A DNA stretch of 64,000 nt from Kineosporia corallincola (GTDB taxonomy: Bacteria; Actinomycetota; Actinomycetes; Actinomycetales; Kineosporiaceae), in the NCBI RefSeq assembly GCF_018499875.1, contig NZ_JAHBAY010000006.1, forward strand, positions 310,001 through 374,000, in the 5' to 3' direction. Shown here in pieces: positions 49,106 through 58,164 of this stretch. The notes beneath the pieces are model-generated. The model saw only the letters and a list, made by a program, of their open reading frames with translations. It had not been told where the DNA came from and made no database searches. A program made the translations under genes and the position numbers. How positions within the stretch are numbered: the stretch's first letter is position 1; the number at the start of each line of letters is the position of its first letter.

Positions 49106-49327
49106 ATGGCCAAGCTTTTCCCCGTCGTCATGCGTGGTTTCGACAAGACCCAGGTCGAAGAGGTGTTCGCCCGGGCCGACAACGCGATCGCGGACGGCGA
49201 CGCGACCAGGCGCGCCGCCGCCCGCGAGGAACTCGGCTCCACGGTGTTCCAGATCGGCGCCCGCGGTTACTCGCCCACCGACGTCGCGATGGCGGTCGAG
49301 CAGCGCCTGGCCGCACTCAGCAGCTGA
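49106..49327 (+). CDS. Small DivIVA-type domain protein, 73 aa
   Basis: 73 aa; FPVVMRGFDKTQVEEVFARADNAIA matches the N-terminal membrane-curvature-binding motif of DivIVA-like proteins (R-G-[YF]-D-xx-QV). No long coiled coil follows, so it is not a full DivIVA and may be a partner or decoy at poles or septa. ATG 49106 is preferred because the motif starts there; ATG 49088 is possible. It lies 36 nt after the CapA-like gene and could be cotranscribed. Confidence 0.68.
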   Translation: MAKLFPVVMRGFDKTQVEEVFARADNAIADGDATRRAAAREELGSTVFQIGARGYSPTDVAMAVEQRLAALSS

Positions 49328-50014
49328 TCAGGCCGGCTTGATCCCCTCGGCGCGCTTGACCAGGCCGGTGCCCAGCTCGTATGTCGCCGCGACCAGCCCG
49401 AGGCCCTTGGCCTCCGAGGCGTCCCGCACGATGTTCGACCGCTGCCGGAGCAGGTCGACGGTGGCGGAGGCGTGCCAGCGCGACAGGTCGTCGAGCTCGG
49501 TGATGCCGGCCTGCCGACCCCGGGCCATGTCCGGTGCCAGCCGCTCCACCAGACCGCGGATGTGCCCGTCCGGCACCGTTCCGTCGTCCAGTGTGTGGGC
49601 GGCGGCCTTGATCGCCCCGCAGCTCTGGTGCCCGAGCACCACCACCAGGTCCACGCCGAGCGCGGCCACGGCGTACTCGATCGACCCGAGCACCGCCTCG
49701 TCCAGGGCGTGACCGGCGGTACGCACCACGAAGAGGTCACCCAGGCCCTGGTCGAACAGGATCTCGGTGGGCAGGCGGGAGTCGGCACAGCCGAGCACCA
49801 TGGCGAACGGGTGCTGCCCGTCGACCAGGGCCGCGCGGCGCTCCGGGCCCCGGGCCGCCTCGGCCGAGCTGTGCCCCACGGCCCAGCGGCGGTTGCCCTC
49901 CTCCAGACGCTGCCAGGCGGCGTCGCCCCGGTCCGGGACCTGCGCCTGACGCTGTGCCGGGATGTCGCCGGTCCGCGGTCGAGCCAGGTTGAGCATGTTG
50001 CGAATCGAAGGCAT
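49328..50014 (-). CDS. Beta-class carbonic anhydrase
   Basis: 228-aa zinc enzyme interconverting CO2 and bicarbonate. VLGCADSRLPTEILFDQ supplies the zinc Cys and the catalytic Asp-Arg dyad; VVLGHQSCGAIKAA supplies zinc His and Cys. FVVRTAGHALDEAVLGSIEYA is also conserved. The N-terminus has an extra ~30 residues before the core. ATG 50014 is used. Its stop immediately follows that of the convergent DivIVA-domain gene, without a visible terminator between them. Confidence 0.93.
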   Translation of the reverse strand: MPSIRNMLNLARPRTGDIPAQRQAQVPDRGDAAWQRLEEGNRRWAVGHSSAEAARGPERRAALVDGQHPFAMVLGCADSRLPTEILFDQGLGDLFVVRTAGHALDEAVLGSIEYAVAALGVDLVVVLGHQSCGAIKAAAHTLDDGTVPDGHIRGLVERLAPDMARGRQAGITELDDLSRWHASATVDLLRQRSNIVRDASEAKGLGLVAATYELGTGLVKRAEGIKPA

Positions 50015-50026
50015 GGATCATCTTTC

Positions 50027-50066
50027 GTCGATGGGGCAGCTGAGTGGTCGATGGGGCAGCCTGAGT
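50027..50066. repeat. 20-bp tandem direct repeat upstream of the carbonic anhydrase gene
   Basis: GTCGATGGGGCAGCTGAGTG at 50027-50046 is repeated at 50047-50066 with one inserted C. It lies just upstream of the anhydrase start and may be a slippage duplication or tandem operator. Confidence 0.55.
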
Positions 50067-50097
50067 ACCGGTCGGCCGTCGGGCGCGGCGCCTGAGG

Positions 50098-51645
50098 TCA
50101 GTCGAGAATGGCGCGCGTCATACTCATCTGGTCGCTGAGCACACCCTGGATCAGCTGCTGGGTCTGGTTGATCTCGTCCACCGCGTGGTGGATGTGGCCG
50201 AGCGACGTGGTCACGGCTTCCACCCGGCTCTGGATGGCGTTGACCCGCTCGCTGACGCTCGTGGTGGCGCGCTCGGTCTGTCCCGAGAGCTCCTTGACCT
50301 CTTCGGCCACCACGGCGAAACCCTTACCCGCCTGCCCGGCCCGGGCCGCCTCGATGGTGGCGTTCAGCGCGAGCAGCTTGGTCTGGGCGGCGATGGTCTG
50401 GATGTCCTGCACCACCTTGTTGATCTCGGCGCTGGCCTGGCCGAGTGCCGCCACCTGGGTGTTGGCCTCCTCGGTCAGCTGGCCGCTGCGGCTGGCCACG
50501 CCGGAGGCGGAGGTGACGTTGCGGTCCACCTCGCCGATCGACTCCATCAGTTGCTGGCCGGCCTGGCGCAGCTGGGCGCTGGAGGTGAACCGCTCCATCG
50601 CCTGGCCGACCAGGTAGGCGGTGTTGCGCAGCGCGCTCTCCCGGCTCGACGACATGATCAGCTTGCGGGTGGCGAAGAAGTCCATCGTGCCGATGATCCG
50701 CCCGCCCACCGTGATCGGCAGGCAGACACCGGATTTCACACCCTGTTTCTGCGCCACCGGCCGGCGTACGCAGTCGGTCAGCTCGCCGAGGTCCTCGACG
50801 AACACGAAGTCGTTACGGGCCCAGGCCCGGCCGGACAGGCCGACCCCCTTGGCGAACGAGGCCGCCAGGGTGACCTCCCGGAACTCCGGGCCGACGTCGC
50901 CGGACTCCTTGGCGAAGCGCAGAACCTGCTGCTCCTCGTCGAGCCGCCAGAACGAGCCGTACTGCCAGTCGAAGTCGCGGCGGATCGTCTCCATCGCGAC
51001 GCGCAGTGCGTCGTCCTCGGTGCTGACCGTGGTGAGCTCGCGGATGACGGTGGACACCGCCTCGACGTCCTGCGCGGCCTTCTCCTGGCGCACCGCCTCG
51101 TGCAGGCGCTCCAGGGCGGTGGACACCAGCACGCCGATCGCCCGCAGCACAGCCAGCCGGTCCTGCGTGGGGTGCAGCACCTCGGTGGTGAAGAAGTCCA
51201 TGGTGCCGACCACTTCGCCCTGCTCGATCAGCGGGAAGCAGACACCGCTGCGGATGCCCATCCGGGTCGCGACGGGGGCGCGGACGCAGTCCGTCATCGT
51301 GCCCAGGTCCTCGACGAAGATCAGGTCGCGCTGCCGCCAGGCCCGGCCGGACAGGCCGACCCCCTCGGCGAACGACGCCTCCAGGGTGACCTTGCGGAAC
51401 TCCGGGTTCACGTCCCCGCTGTCCAGGCCGAACCGCAGCACCTGCTCGGCACTGTCCTTGACCCAGTAGGAGCCGTAGGCCCAGCCGAAGTGATGACGCA
51501 CGACTTCCAGGGACGTCTTCACCGCCTGTTCCGGCGTGGTCGCCTGGTTGAGCTTGGTCACCACATCGGTGACGGCCACGACATCGGCGTGGGCCTCGGC
51601 GGCCGTGTGCTCGGCCGCCGCGTTCCTGGGTGTCCTGCTGAACAC
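50098..51645 (-). CDS. Soluble chemoreceptor with two GAF domains
   Basis: 515 aa and no membrane helix. Two GAF domains, about residues 20-175 and 200-350, are homologous to each other (FGWAYGSYW and [16 protein letters not shown] in both; [14 protein letters not shown] and [19 protein letters not shown] in both). Residues ~360-515 form an MCP signalling hairpin with tip [34 protein letters not shown]. It should couple an unknown cytoplasmic ligand or redox cue to CheW/CheA. The Cys in DCVRxPVA of both GAF domains is conserved and could hold a cofactor, which is inference. GTG 51645 has GGAG 6 nt upstream. It is related in type but not in domain content to the PAS receptors at 11.8-18.6 kb. 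Confidence 0.91.
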   Translation of the reverse strand: MFSRTPRNAAAEHTAAEAHADVVAVTDVVTKLNQATTPEQAVKTSLEVVRHHFGWAYGSYWVKDSAEQVLRFGLDSGDVNPEFRKVTLEASFAEGVGLSGRAWRQRDLIFVEDLGTMTDCVRAPVATRMGIRSGVCFPLIEQGEVVGTMDFFTTEVLHPTQDRLAVLRAIGVLVSTALERLHEAVRQEKAAQDVEAVSTVIRELTTVSTEDDALRVAMETIRRDFDWQYGSFWRLDEEQQVLRFAKESGDVGPEFREVTLAASFAKGVGLSGRAWARNDFVFVEDLGELTDCVRRPVAQKQGVKSGVCLPITVGGRIIGTMDFFATRKLIMSSSRESALRNTAYLVGQAMERFTSSAQLRQAGQQLMESIGEVDRNVTSASGVASRSGQLTEEANTQVAALGQASAEINKVVQDIQTIAAQTKLLALNATIEAARAGQAGKGFAVVAEEVKELSGQTERATTSVSERVNAIQSRVEAVTTSLGHIHHAVDEINQTQQLIQGVLSDQMSMTRAILD

Positions 51646-51814
51646 TGATCACTCCACGTTGATTGGTCGGGCCTTCCTCCGTGGGCACTGCTCGAACCTT
51701 CGGCGACTGCGCGAGGTCCGTGAGCCGAAACGGAGGGCGAATTCTCTTGACAGCGAGTGACCTGCTCGCTGCCGCGGGGCCTGGTTCTCCTGGCGGGCAT
51801 AACGAGGGGCGTTC

Positions 51815-51857
51815 TGTGGTTAACTCGCCCGACTCAATAGTTGAGCGATCAACCACA
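51815..51857. promoter_or_regulatory. Nested inverted repeats in the LLM-oxidoreductase promoter
   Basis: TGTGGTT/AACCACA (51815-51821, 51851-51857) encloses the perfect palindrome CTCAATAGTTGAG (51833-51845) and the overlapping GTTGA-N4-TCAAC (51840-51853). It lies immediately upstream of the ATG at 51872, so it is probably an operator for a regulator encoded elsewhere. Confidence 0.55.
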
Positions 51858-51871
51858 GGGAGGACAGCGTC

Positions 51872-52903
51872 ATGAGCGAACTCGTCATGGGCCTCGACAC
51901 CTTCGGCGAGGTGCCGGTGGACGACTCGGGGGCGCTGGTCTCCCAGGCCGCGGCGATCCGGCAGGTGGTCGACGAGGCGGTGATCGCCGACGAGCTGGGC
52001 GTGGACGTGATCGCGCTGGGCGAGCACCACCGCTCGGAGTACGCGATCTCCAGCCCGGAGACCGTGCTGGCCGGTATCGCCACCCGTACCTCCCGGATCA
52101 AGCTGGCCTCGGCCGTGACGGTGCTCAGCTCCGACGACCCGGTGCGGGTGTTCCAGCGGTTCGCCACGGTCGACGCCCTCTCCAACGGCCGTGCCCAGGC
52201 GATCCTGGGGCGTGGTTCCTTCACCGAGTCGTTCCCCCTGTTCGGGTACGACCTGAGCGACTACGACGTCCTGTTCGAGGAGAAGCTCGACCTGTTCGTG
52301 AAGCTTCTTGACGAGAAACCCACCACTTGGAGCGGGACCACCCGCCCGGCACTGCGCGACGCGGACGTCTTCCCGAAGACCGAGTCGGGACGCCTGGACA
52401 CCTGGGTCGGCGTCGGCGGCTCCCCGCAGTCGGTCGTGCGCACCGCCCAGCACGGACTGAAGCTCATGCTCGCGATCATCGGCGGCGAGCCGGCCCGCTT
52501 CGCGCCCTACGTCGACCTGTACCGGCGGGCCACCGAGCAGCTCGGCACCACCCCGCACCCGGTCGGCATGCACTCGCACGGCTTCATCGCGGACACCGAC
52601 GAGGAGGCCAAGGAGCTCTACTACGGCCCCTACAAGGAGGGTCGCGACCGGATCGGCGCCGACCGCGGCTGGCCGCCGGTGACCCGGGCCCAGTTCGAGT
52701 CCGAGGTGGCGACCGGCTCGCTCTACCTGGGCTCCCCGGAGACCGTCGCCCGGCGCATCGCCGGCGCGGTGAAGGCGCTCGGCGTGGGCCGTTTCGACCT
52801 GACCTACACCGGCGGCGCGCTGCCGGCCTCGGCCCGGGCGCGCACCGTCGAGCTGTACGGCTCGAAGGTGGTCCCGATGGTCCGCGACATGATCAACGAC
52901 TGA
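51872..52903 (+). CDS. LLM-class flavin-dependent oxidoreductase
   Basis: 343-aa luciferase-like monooxygenase fold protein. Recognisable blocks are ELGVDVIALGEHHRSEYAISSPETVLAGIATRTSRIKL and the flavin-contact SNGRAQAILGRGSFTESFPLFGY, seen in the FMN-dependent group with the EHH motif. It is followed 15 nt later by an NADP(H)/F420 reductase-like gene, which may supply the reduced cofactor. The start ATG has GGGAGGA upstream. The substrate is unknown. Confidence 0.88.
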   Translation: MSELVMGLDTFGEVPVDDSGALVSQAAAIRQVVDEAVIADELGVDVIALGEHHRSEYAISSPETVLAGIATRTSRIKLASAVTVLSSDDPVRVFQRFATVDALSNGRAQAILGRGSFTESFPLFGYDLSDYDVLFEEKLDLFVKLLDEKPTTWSGTTRPALRDADVFPKTESGRLDTWVGVGGSPQSVVRTAQHGLKLMLAIIGGEPARFAPYVDLYRRATEQLGTTPHPVGMHSHGFIADTDEEAKELYYGPYKEGRDRIGADRGWPPVTRAQFESEVATGSLYLGSPETVARRIAGAVKALGVGRFDLTYTGGALPASARARTVELYGSKVVPMVRDMIND

Positions 52904-52918
52904 ACGAAGGTTGCGCAG

Positions 52919-53590
52919 ATGACCACCATCGGCATTCTCGGCGCCGGCAAGGTCGGCACCGTGCTGGCCCGCCTCGCCGTCACCGCCGGGTACGACGTCC
53001 TGATCTCGGGTTCCGGCGACCCGTCCAAGATCTCGCTGATCATCGGCGTGCTGGCGCCCGGGGCCACCGCGGTGACCTCGGCGCAGGCGGCGGAGCGGGC
53101 CGACATCGTGGTGCTGGCCCTGCCTCTCGGCAAGTACCGGGACATCCCGGGCGAGGCGCTGCGCGGCAAGCTGGTCATCGACGCGATGAACTACTGGTGG
53201 GAGGTGGACGGCGTGCGGGACGACCTGACCGACCCGCGCACCACCTCCAGCGAGATCGTGCGCGACCACCTCACCGGGGCCCGGCTGGTGAAGGCCTTCA
53301 ACCACATGGGTTATCACGACCTGGAGGCCGGGGCCCGGCCGGCGGGCGACCCGCAGCGCCGGGCGATCGCGCTGGCCGGGGACGACGCGGACGACGTGGC
53401 CGCGGTCGCCGCCCTGATCGACGCGCTGGGCTTCGACCCGGTCGAGGCCGGCGCGCTGGCCGAGGGCGTGCGCCTTCAGCCCGGAACCTCACTGTTCGGC
53501 GCCAACACCGACGCCGCCACGGTGCGGGAGATGCTGGCCGCGCCGTTCGAGCGCACCAGCCAGCCGACCGTGCCGTCGGACCTCCGATGA
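52919..53590 (+). CDS. NADPH-dependent F420/oxidoreductase-like protein
   Basis: 223 aa, Rossmann-type. [30 protein letters not shown] is the dinucleotide-binding motif of the F420H2:NADP oxidoreductase / NADP-reductase family; [11 protein letters not shown] and [18 protein letters not shown] are further family segments. It probably moves hydride between NADP(H) and a flavin or F420 and may serve the adjacent LLM enzyme. Whether F420 is truly the partner is not provable here. Confidence 0.83.
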   Translation: MTTIGILGAGKVGTVLARLAVTAGYDVLISGSGDPSKISLIIGVLAPGATAVTSAQAAERADIVVLALPLGKYRDIPGEALRGKLVIDAMNYWWEVDGVRDDLTDPRTTSSEIVRDHLTGARLVKAFNHMGYHDLEAGARPAGDPQRRAIALAGDDADDVAAVAALIDALGFDPVEAGALAEGVRLQPGTSLFGANTDAATVREMLAAPFERTSQPTVPSDLR

Positions 53591-53717
53591 CCGCGGCACC
53601 GTCCCGGCCAGGCCGTCGGAGGTAACCTGGCCCGGCACCGGCACGGCCGAGACAGGAGCGTGAACAACGTGGTTCATCAGGCACTGCGCACCGGCCGGAT
53701 CGGCCCGGGGTAGAGCG

Positions 53718-54404
53718 TTGGCCCTCACCGACGACGCCATCGCCAAGATCAAGCAAATGATCATCTCCGGCCGCCTGGCTCCCGGCGACCGGCTCCCCCG
53801 GGAGGCGGATCTGGCCGCACAGCTGGGCCTTTCGCGCAACTCGCTGCGCGAGGCGGTGCGCGCGCTGGCTCTGGTCCACGTGCTCGACGTGCGGCAGGGC
53901 GACGGCACCTACGTGTCCAGCCTGGCGCCGGGCACGCTGACCGAGGCGATCTCGTTCATCGTCGACCTCCAGCACGACGGGTCGGTGCTGGAGTTCCTGG
54001 AGGTGCGCCGGCTGCTTGAGCCGGCCGCCACCGCGATGGCCACCTCACGGATGAGCGACGCCGACATCTCCTCCCTGGCAGACCTTCTCGACGACCTGGG
54101 CGAGTCCCCCACGATGGAGGCCCTGGTCGAGAACGACCAGGAGTTCCACCGCCGGATCGCCCAGGCCTCCGGCAACGCCGTGCTGGCCTCGCTGATCGAG
54201 AGCGTCTCCGGCCGCACTCATCGCGCCCGGGTCTGGCGCGGCCTCACCCAGGACTCGGCGGTCGCCCGCACGCTCGACGAGCACCGGGCGATCCAGCTGG
54301 CCATGGCCCAGCGCCAGCCCGACGTGGCCCAGGCCTGGGCCAGTGTGCACGTGGCCGGTGTGGAGCAGTGGCTGCGCCGCACACTGGCACAGACCACCCC
54401 CTGA
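53718..54404 (+). CDS. FadR-type GntR transcriptional regulator
   Basis: 228 aa. The GntR winged helix is at the N-terminus (DDAIAKIKQMIISGRLAPGDRLPREADLAAQLGLSRNSLREAVRAL, read as the usual helix-turn-helix and RQGDGTYV wing); the all-helical FCD ligand domain follows, with EVRRLLEPAATAMA, NDQEFHRRIAQASGN and DEHRAIQLAMAQRQPD carrying metal-binding His/Asp. The start is TTG 53718 because no ATG or GTG is in frame after the preceding stop. It is convergent with the GH29 gene, with 4 nt between stops, and probably regulates it through the ACATC-type palindromes at 55.9 kb. Confidence 0.87.
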   Translation: MALTDDAIAKIKQMIISGRLAPGDRLPREADLAAQLGLSRNSLREAVRALALVHVLDVRQGDGTYVSSLAPGTLTEAISFIVDLQHDGSVLEFLEVRRLLEPAATAMATSRMSDADISSLADLLDDLGESPTMEALVENDQEFHRRIAQASGNAVLASLIESVSGRTHRARVWRGLTQDSAVARTLDEHRAIQLAMAQRQPDVAQAWASVHVAGVEQWLRRTLAQTTP

Positions 54405-54408
54405 TCTC

Positions 54409-55749
54409 TCAGGCCCGGTCGAAGACCACGGCCACCGGCCCCGGTACGGCAGAACCGGGGACGACGACAGCGATGCCCCCGTCCTGCGCCACGGCCTCCA
54501 CCGGCACCCCGTGCACCGTGCGCGCCGAGGCCGGGTCCAGTCCGCCCGCCCTCAGCACCACCGGCCCGGCCGCGTCCACCAGGGCGTTCACCTGAGCACC
54601 CGAAGCCGTCCAGCGCACCCACGGCCCGTCCGAGGGCTCCGCCCACGGCACCGGCCGGCTGCCGTGCACCAGGGACGAGTTCACCTCCATCCAGGCGGCG
54701 ATCCCCTCCAGGCAGCTCAGCTGGAGCTCCGGGATCCGGCCGGCCTCGTCCGGCCCCACGTTGAGCAGGAAGTTGCCGCCGCGCGAGACCACGTCGAGCA
54801 GGTGCCGCACCGCCGCCGGGCCGTCCAGGTAGTGCGAGGCGTCTTCCGTCTGGTTGTAGCCGAACGAGAGGCCGATGCCCCGGCAGTTCTCCCACATCGT
54901 GCCGTCGCTCTCGGTGTCCCGGCCGTGCTGGTACTCCGAGGTGCGGAAGTCCCAGTGGGTCAGGCCCCAGCGGTCGTTCACCACGCCGTCCGGCACCGCG
55001 GCGTAGTACCGCTCCAGGAGGCGCGCGAAACTGCGCGGCCCGTCCGGCTTCCCGGCGTCCGGCCACTCGATGTCGCCCCACAGCACGTCCGGCGCGTAGC
55101 GGGCGATCAGGTCGGCCACGTGGGCGAAGGCGTACTCGTTGTAGGCCTCGTCCACCGGCCGGCTCGCGTACATCGACGCATTGTCGACGATCGGCCCGGA
55201 GTGGTGGAAGTGCCAGTCCAGGCCGCCGGAGTAGTACACGCCGAACCGGAGCCCGGCCTCCCGCACCGCCTCGGCGAACTCGCCCACGATGTCGCGACGC
55301 GGGCCGCGGCGCACGGTGTTCCGGGTGCCGGTGCCCGGGGCGTCCCAGAGCGTGATGCCGTCATGGTGTTTGGTGGTCGGCACCACGTAACCGGCTCCGC
55401 AGCGCCGGAACAGGCCGGCCATCTGCCGCGGGTCCCAGGCCGACGCCGTCCACCGGTCCAGGAAGTCGTCGTAGGGGGCGCCGCCGTGAAGCGCGTCCTG
55501 CCGCTCCCGGGCCGGCGAGCCGTCGATCCGCACGGTGTTGAAATACCACTCGGCGTAGGGATTGTGGGTGAACCAGGTGCGCTGCTCGATGGTTCCCAGC
55601 TCCCCGCTCGGCTCGGCCCAGGCGGGCACCGAGTAGGCGCCCCAGTGCACGAAGATGCCGAACTTGGCGTCCCGGTACCAGGCGGGCACCTCCCGCTCGA
55701 ACGTGCGGTACAGCTCCGGGCGCTGCGGCTCACCGTGAGAGGTCGCCAT
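54409..55749 (-). CDS. GH29 alpha-L-fucosidase
   Basis: 446 aa, without a signal peptide, so probably cytoplasmic. FGIFVHWGAYSVPAWAE near the N-terminus, TTKHHDGITLWDAPGT, and DVLWGDIEWPDAG (whose Asp after LWG is the expected nucleophile) identify family GH29. A C-terminal beta-sandwich of about 80 residues follows. It releases L-fucose from oligosaccharides taken up by the cell; no fucose transporter lies beside it. ATG 55749 has AAGGAG upstream. The adjacent FadR-type regulator is the probable repressor. Confidence 0.9.
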   Translation of the reverse strand: MATSHGEPQRPELYRTFEREVPAWYRDAKFGIFVHWGAYSVPAWAEPSGELGTIEQRTWFTHNPYAEWYFNTVRIDGSPARERQDALHGGAPYDDFLDRWTASAWDPRQMAGLFRRCGAGYVVPTTKHHDGITLWDAPGTGTRNTVRRGPRRDIVGEFAEAVREAGLRFGVYYSGGLDWHFHHSGPIVDNASMYASRPVDEAYNEYAFAHVADLIARYAPDVLWGDIEWPDAGKPDGPRSFARLLERYYAAVPDGVVNDRWGLTHWDFRTSEYQHGRDTESDGTMWENCRGIGLSFGYNQTEDASHYLDGPAAVRHLLDVVSRGGNFLLNVGPDEAGRIPELQLSCLEGIAAWMEVNSSLVHGSRPVPWAEPSDGPWVRWTASGAQVNALVDAAGPVVLRAGGLDPASARTVHGVPVEAVAQDGGIAVVVPGSAVPGPVAVVFDRA

Positions 55750-55882
55750 GCGGTTCTCCTTCGGGTCAGGGCACGTCGTGAGTCTCAAACCGGGTGAAGG
55801 TGGGCATCCCGCCGCTCCTGTCTCGCCGCGGCGCCGTCGTCGCGACCGTCGTCGGATCTCCGCCTGCCGACGAGATTCACAA

Positions 55883-55957
55883 ACATCCGATGTCTTGTCA
55901 ACGGTGAGTCGGGACCTGCCGCCGCCGTCCCGTCCGGAGCGGCAAGACACCCGATGT
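55883..55957. promoter_or_regulatory. Two ACATC-type palindromes between fucosidase and leuA
   Basis: ACATC-C-GATGT (55883-55893) is a perfect palindrome and ACACC-C-GATGT (55947-55957) a near one, both followed by CT. They share the AGACATCGG-N-TGT form on the minus strand and are 64 bp apart. Such sites suit a FadR-type regulator; position suggests control of the fucosidase gene. Confidence 0.6.
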
Positions 55958-56005
55958 CTGGCCGGGACGTTTCCGGGAACCCTTGGCCCGTGTACTGTGA
56001 CGCCC

Positions 56006-56053
56006 GTGCTGACAACCGGTCTCCTTCTCCTCCGCCGCCACGGCGGGGGCTGA
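56006..56053 (+). CDS. leuA leader peptide, 15 aa
   Basis: GTG 56006 encodes a 15-residue peptide with sequence [15 protein letters not shown] and four consecutive Leu codons (CTC CTT CTC CTC, 56021-56032), ending at TGA 56051-56053. It sits 75 nt upstream of leuA and overlaps the left arm of a hairpin. Leucine leader peptides of this kind control leuA by ribosome stalling in other bacteria, including actinobacteria. Confidence 0.72.
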   Translation: MLTTGLLLLRRHGGG

Positions 56054-56076
56054 TCGGACCGGCTCCCCCGTCGTGG
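56038..56076 (+). terminator. Attenuator hairpin upstream of leuA
   Basis: 12-bp stem with one G-U pair (56038-56049 with 56065-56076) and a 15-nt loop. Its left arm begins 6 nt after the last Leu codon of the leader, so a ribosome stalled for leucyl-tRNA would block it. There is no strong T-run, so it may act by termination or by hiding the leuA start region. Confidence 0.6.
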
Positions 56077-56127
56077 AGTCGTCGTCGTGCCCGCCGGTCA
56101 CCCGTGAGAGACCGAAGGACCAGCCCG

Positions 56128-57615
56128 ATGACCACCCGCACCACGTCTTCCTCCGCACACCCCACCATCAGCACCCCGGCCGGTGACGTTCCGGCCGACG
56201 CCCCCGCATGGAACCGGCAGCGGCACTCACAGATGCCCTCGCACCGCTACCGCGACGTCTTCCACCGCCTGGAACTGCCCGAATTCAGCCATGGCTGGGC
56301 GGATCGCCGGATCACCCGGGCCCCGCTGTGGGTGCCGGTGGACCTGCGTGACGGCAACCAGGCACTGGCCGAGCCGATGGACCCGGCCCGTAAGCGGCGG
56401 TTCTTCGACCTGCTGGTGGCGATGGGCTACAAGGAGATCGAGGTCGGCTACCCGTCGGCCTCCCGCACCGACCACGACTTCGTGCGGCTGCTGGCGCGGG
56501 AGCGGATCGCCCCGCCCGACGTGACCGTGGTGGTGTTCACCCCGGCCCGGGCCGACCTGATCGCGCGCACCGTCGAGTCGGTGCGCGGCATCCGCAACCC
56601 CGTCGTCATCCATCTCTACATGGCGACGGCCCCGGCCTGGCGCGACACCGTGCTGGGCCTGACCCGGCGGCAGCAGATCGACCACGTCCGCGGTGCCGCG
56701 GCCGAGATCCTGCGCCTGGCGGGCGATCTGGAGAACGTCCGCTTCCAGTTCTCGCCCGAGGTGTTCAACCTGACCGAGCCGGGCCACGTGATCGAGGTGT
56801 GCGACACCGTCACGGAGCTCTGGCAGGCGACACCCGACCGCCCGGTGGTGCTCAACCTGCCCGCCACGGTGGAGGTGGCCACCCCGAACGTGTACGCCGA
56901 CCAGATCGAGTACATGCACCGGCACCTGGACCGGCGGGACTCGGTGATCCTCTCGGTGCACCCGCACAACGACCGTGGCACCGGCATCGCCTGCGCCGAG
57001 CTCGCCGTGCTGGCCGGGGCGCAGCGGGTGGAGGGCTGCGTGTTCGGTAACGGCGAGCGAACCGGCAACGTCGACATCGCCACCCTGGCCCTGAATCTGC
57101 ATGCCCAGGGCGTGGATCCGATGATCGACTTCTCCGACATCGACGAGATCCGCCGGGTGGTCGAGGACTGCAACCGGATCGAGGTGCACCCGCGGCACCC
57201 CTACGTCGGCGACCTCGTACACACGGCGTTCAGCGGCACGCACCAGGACGCGATCCGCAAGGGCCTGGCCGCGCACCGGGCCCGGGCCGCCGAAACCGGG
57301 GTGCCGGAGGGCGAACTGGCCTGGGACGTGCCGTACCTGCCGATCGACCCGGCCGACCTGGGCCGCAGCTACGAGGCGGTGATCCGGGTGAACTCGCAGT
57401 CCGGCAAGGGCGGCATCGCCTACCTGCTGGAGACCGGGTTCGGCATCGCCCTGGACCGGCAGCAGCAGATCGAGTTCGCCCGCGTGGTGCAGGAACACAC
57501 CGACACGACGGGCCGCGAGATCACCGCCGAGGAGTTGCGCGCGCTCTACACCGAGACCTTCACCGGCCGGTCCAGCGGCTCGGCGGACTCGGCCGACAGG
57601 GCCTGCATGAAGTAG
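56128..57615 (+). CDS. leuA: 2-Isopropylmalate synthase lacking the C-terminal regulatory domain
   Basis: 495 aa. It condenses acetyl-CoA and 2-ketoisovalerate, the first step of leucine synthesis. The catalytic TIM barrel is complete: [39 protein letters not shown], the metal His pair in [11 protein letters not shown], and [11 protein letters not shown]. The linker subdomain ([29 protein letters not shown]) is present, but the protein stops about where the leucine-binding LeuA dimer domain of actinobacterial enzymes should begin. Its last 70 nt run antisense through the end of a tetR gene, suggesting truncation by rearrangement. ATG 56128 has GAAGGA upstream. Leucine control through the leader peptide remains, while feedback inhibition is predicted to be lost. 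Confidence 0.88.
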   Translation: MTTRTTSSSAHPTISTPAGDVPADAPAWNRQRHSQMPSHRYRDVFHRLELPEFSHGWADRRITRAPLWVPVDLRDGNQALAEPMDPARKRRFFDLLVAMGYKEIEVGYPSASRTDHDFVRLLARERIAPPDVTVVVFTPARADLIARTVESVRGIRNPVVIHLYMATAPAWRDTVLGLTRRQQIDHVRGAAAEILRLAGDLENVRFQFSPEVFNLTEPGHVIEVCDTVTELWQATPDRPVVLNLPATVEVATPNVYADQIEYMHRHLDRRDSVILSVHPHNDRGTGIACAELAVLAGAQRVEGCVFGNGERTGNVDIATLALNLHAQGVDPMIDFSDIDEIRRVVEDCNRIEVHPRHPYVGDLVHTAFSGTHQDAIRKGLAAHRARAAETGVPEGELAWDVPYLPIDPADLGRSYEAVIRVNSQSGKGGIAYLLETGFGIALDRQQQIEFARVVQEHTDTTGREITAEELRALYTETFTGRSSGSADSADRACMK

Positions 57616-58154
57616 CCCACCAGCCGGCGCCAGGCGTCCGGGGCGTGACCGGCGGTGCAGTCGATCACCCCGGCGTTGGCCATCAGCAGCAGCGGCAGGT
57701 CGGCGGGCACGAAGTCGGCACGCAGCCGGCCCTGCTCCTGTGCCCGGCGCACCAGGTCGGCGAAGCTGCGGTGGGCCCGCTCCCGCTCGGCCTCGAACTC
57801 CGGTGCGGCCGGGTAGGTTCCGGCCAGCACCCGGGTGAGGCCCCGGTCACTGGCCTGGAGCTCGCACACGTCGAGCAGGCACTGCCGCACGCCCTCACCG
57901 GCGTCCGGCAGTGCCGCCGCAGCCTCGATCAGCTCGGCGTAGCGGTGCATGCGGTCGGTGAACACGGCGGCCACCAGCTCGTCGCGGTGGGCGAAGTGCC
58001 GCAGCGTGGTGGCGATCCCGACGCCGGCGCGCCGCGCCACCTCGTTCATCGAGGCGTCCAGGCCGAGCTCGGCGAAGGCCTGCGCGGCAGCGGCGACGAC
58101 GCGCTCGCGGTTACGCACCGCGTCGGCCCGTCGCCCGCCCTGCTGTGTAGTCAC
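57546..58154 (-). CDS. TetR-family transcriptional regulator
   Basis: 202 aa. N-terminal helix-turn-helix ([45 protein letters not shown], read as helices 1-4) with an SBP56/TetR-type C-terminal domain ([15 protein letters not shown]). GTG 58154 is the start; no clear ribosome-binding site is visible in the 10 nt before the mobile element. Its 3' end overlaps leuA by 70 nt in the convergent direction. The MITE-like element at 58165 lies in its immediate 5' region and may have replaced its promoter. Confidence 0.82.
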   Translation of the reverse strand: MTTQQGGRRADAVRNRERVVAAAAQAFAELGLDASMNEVARRAGVGIATTLRHFAHRDELVAAVFTDRMHRYAELIEAAAALPDAGEGVRQCLLDVCELQASDRGLTRVLAGTYPAAPEFEAERERAHRSFADLVRRAQEQGRLRADFVPADLPLLLMANAGVIDCTAGHAPDAWRRLVGYFMQALSAESAEPLDRPVKVSV

Positions 58155-58164
58155 GGGCGACAGA

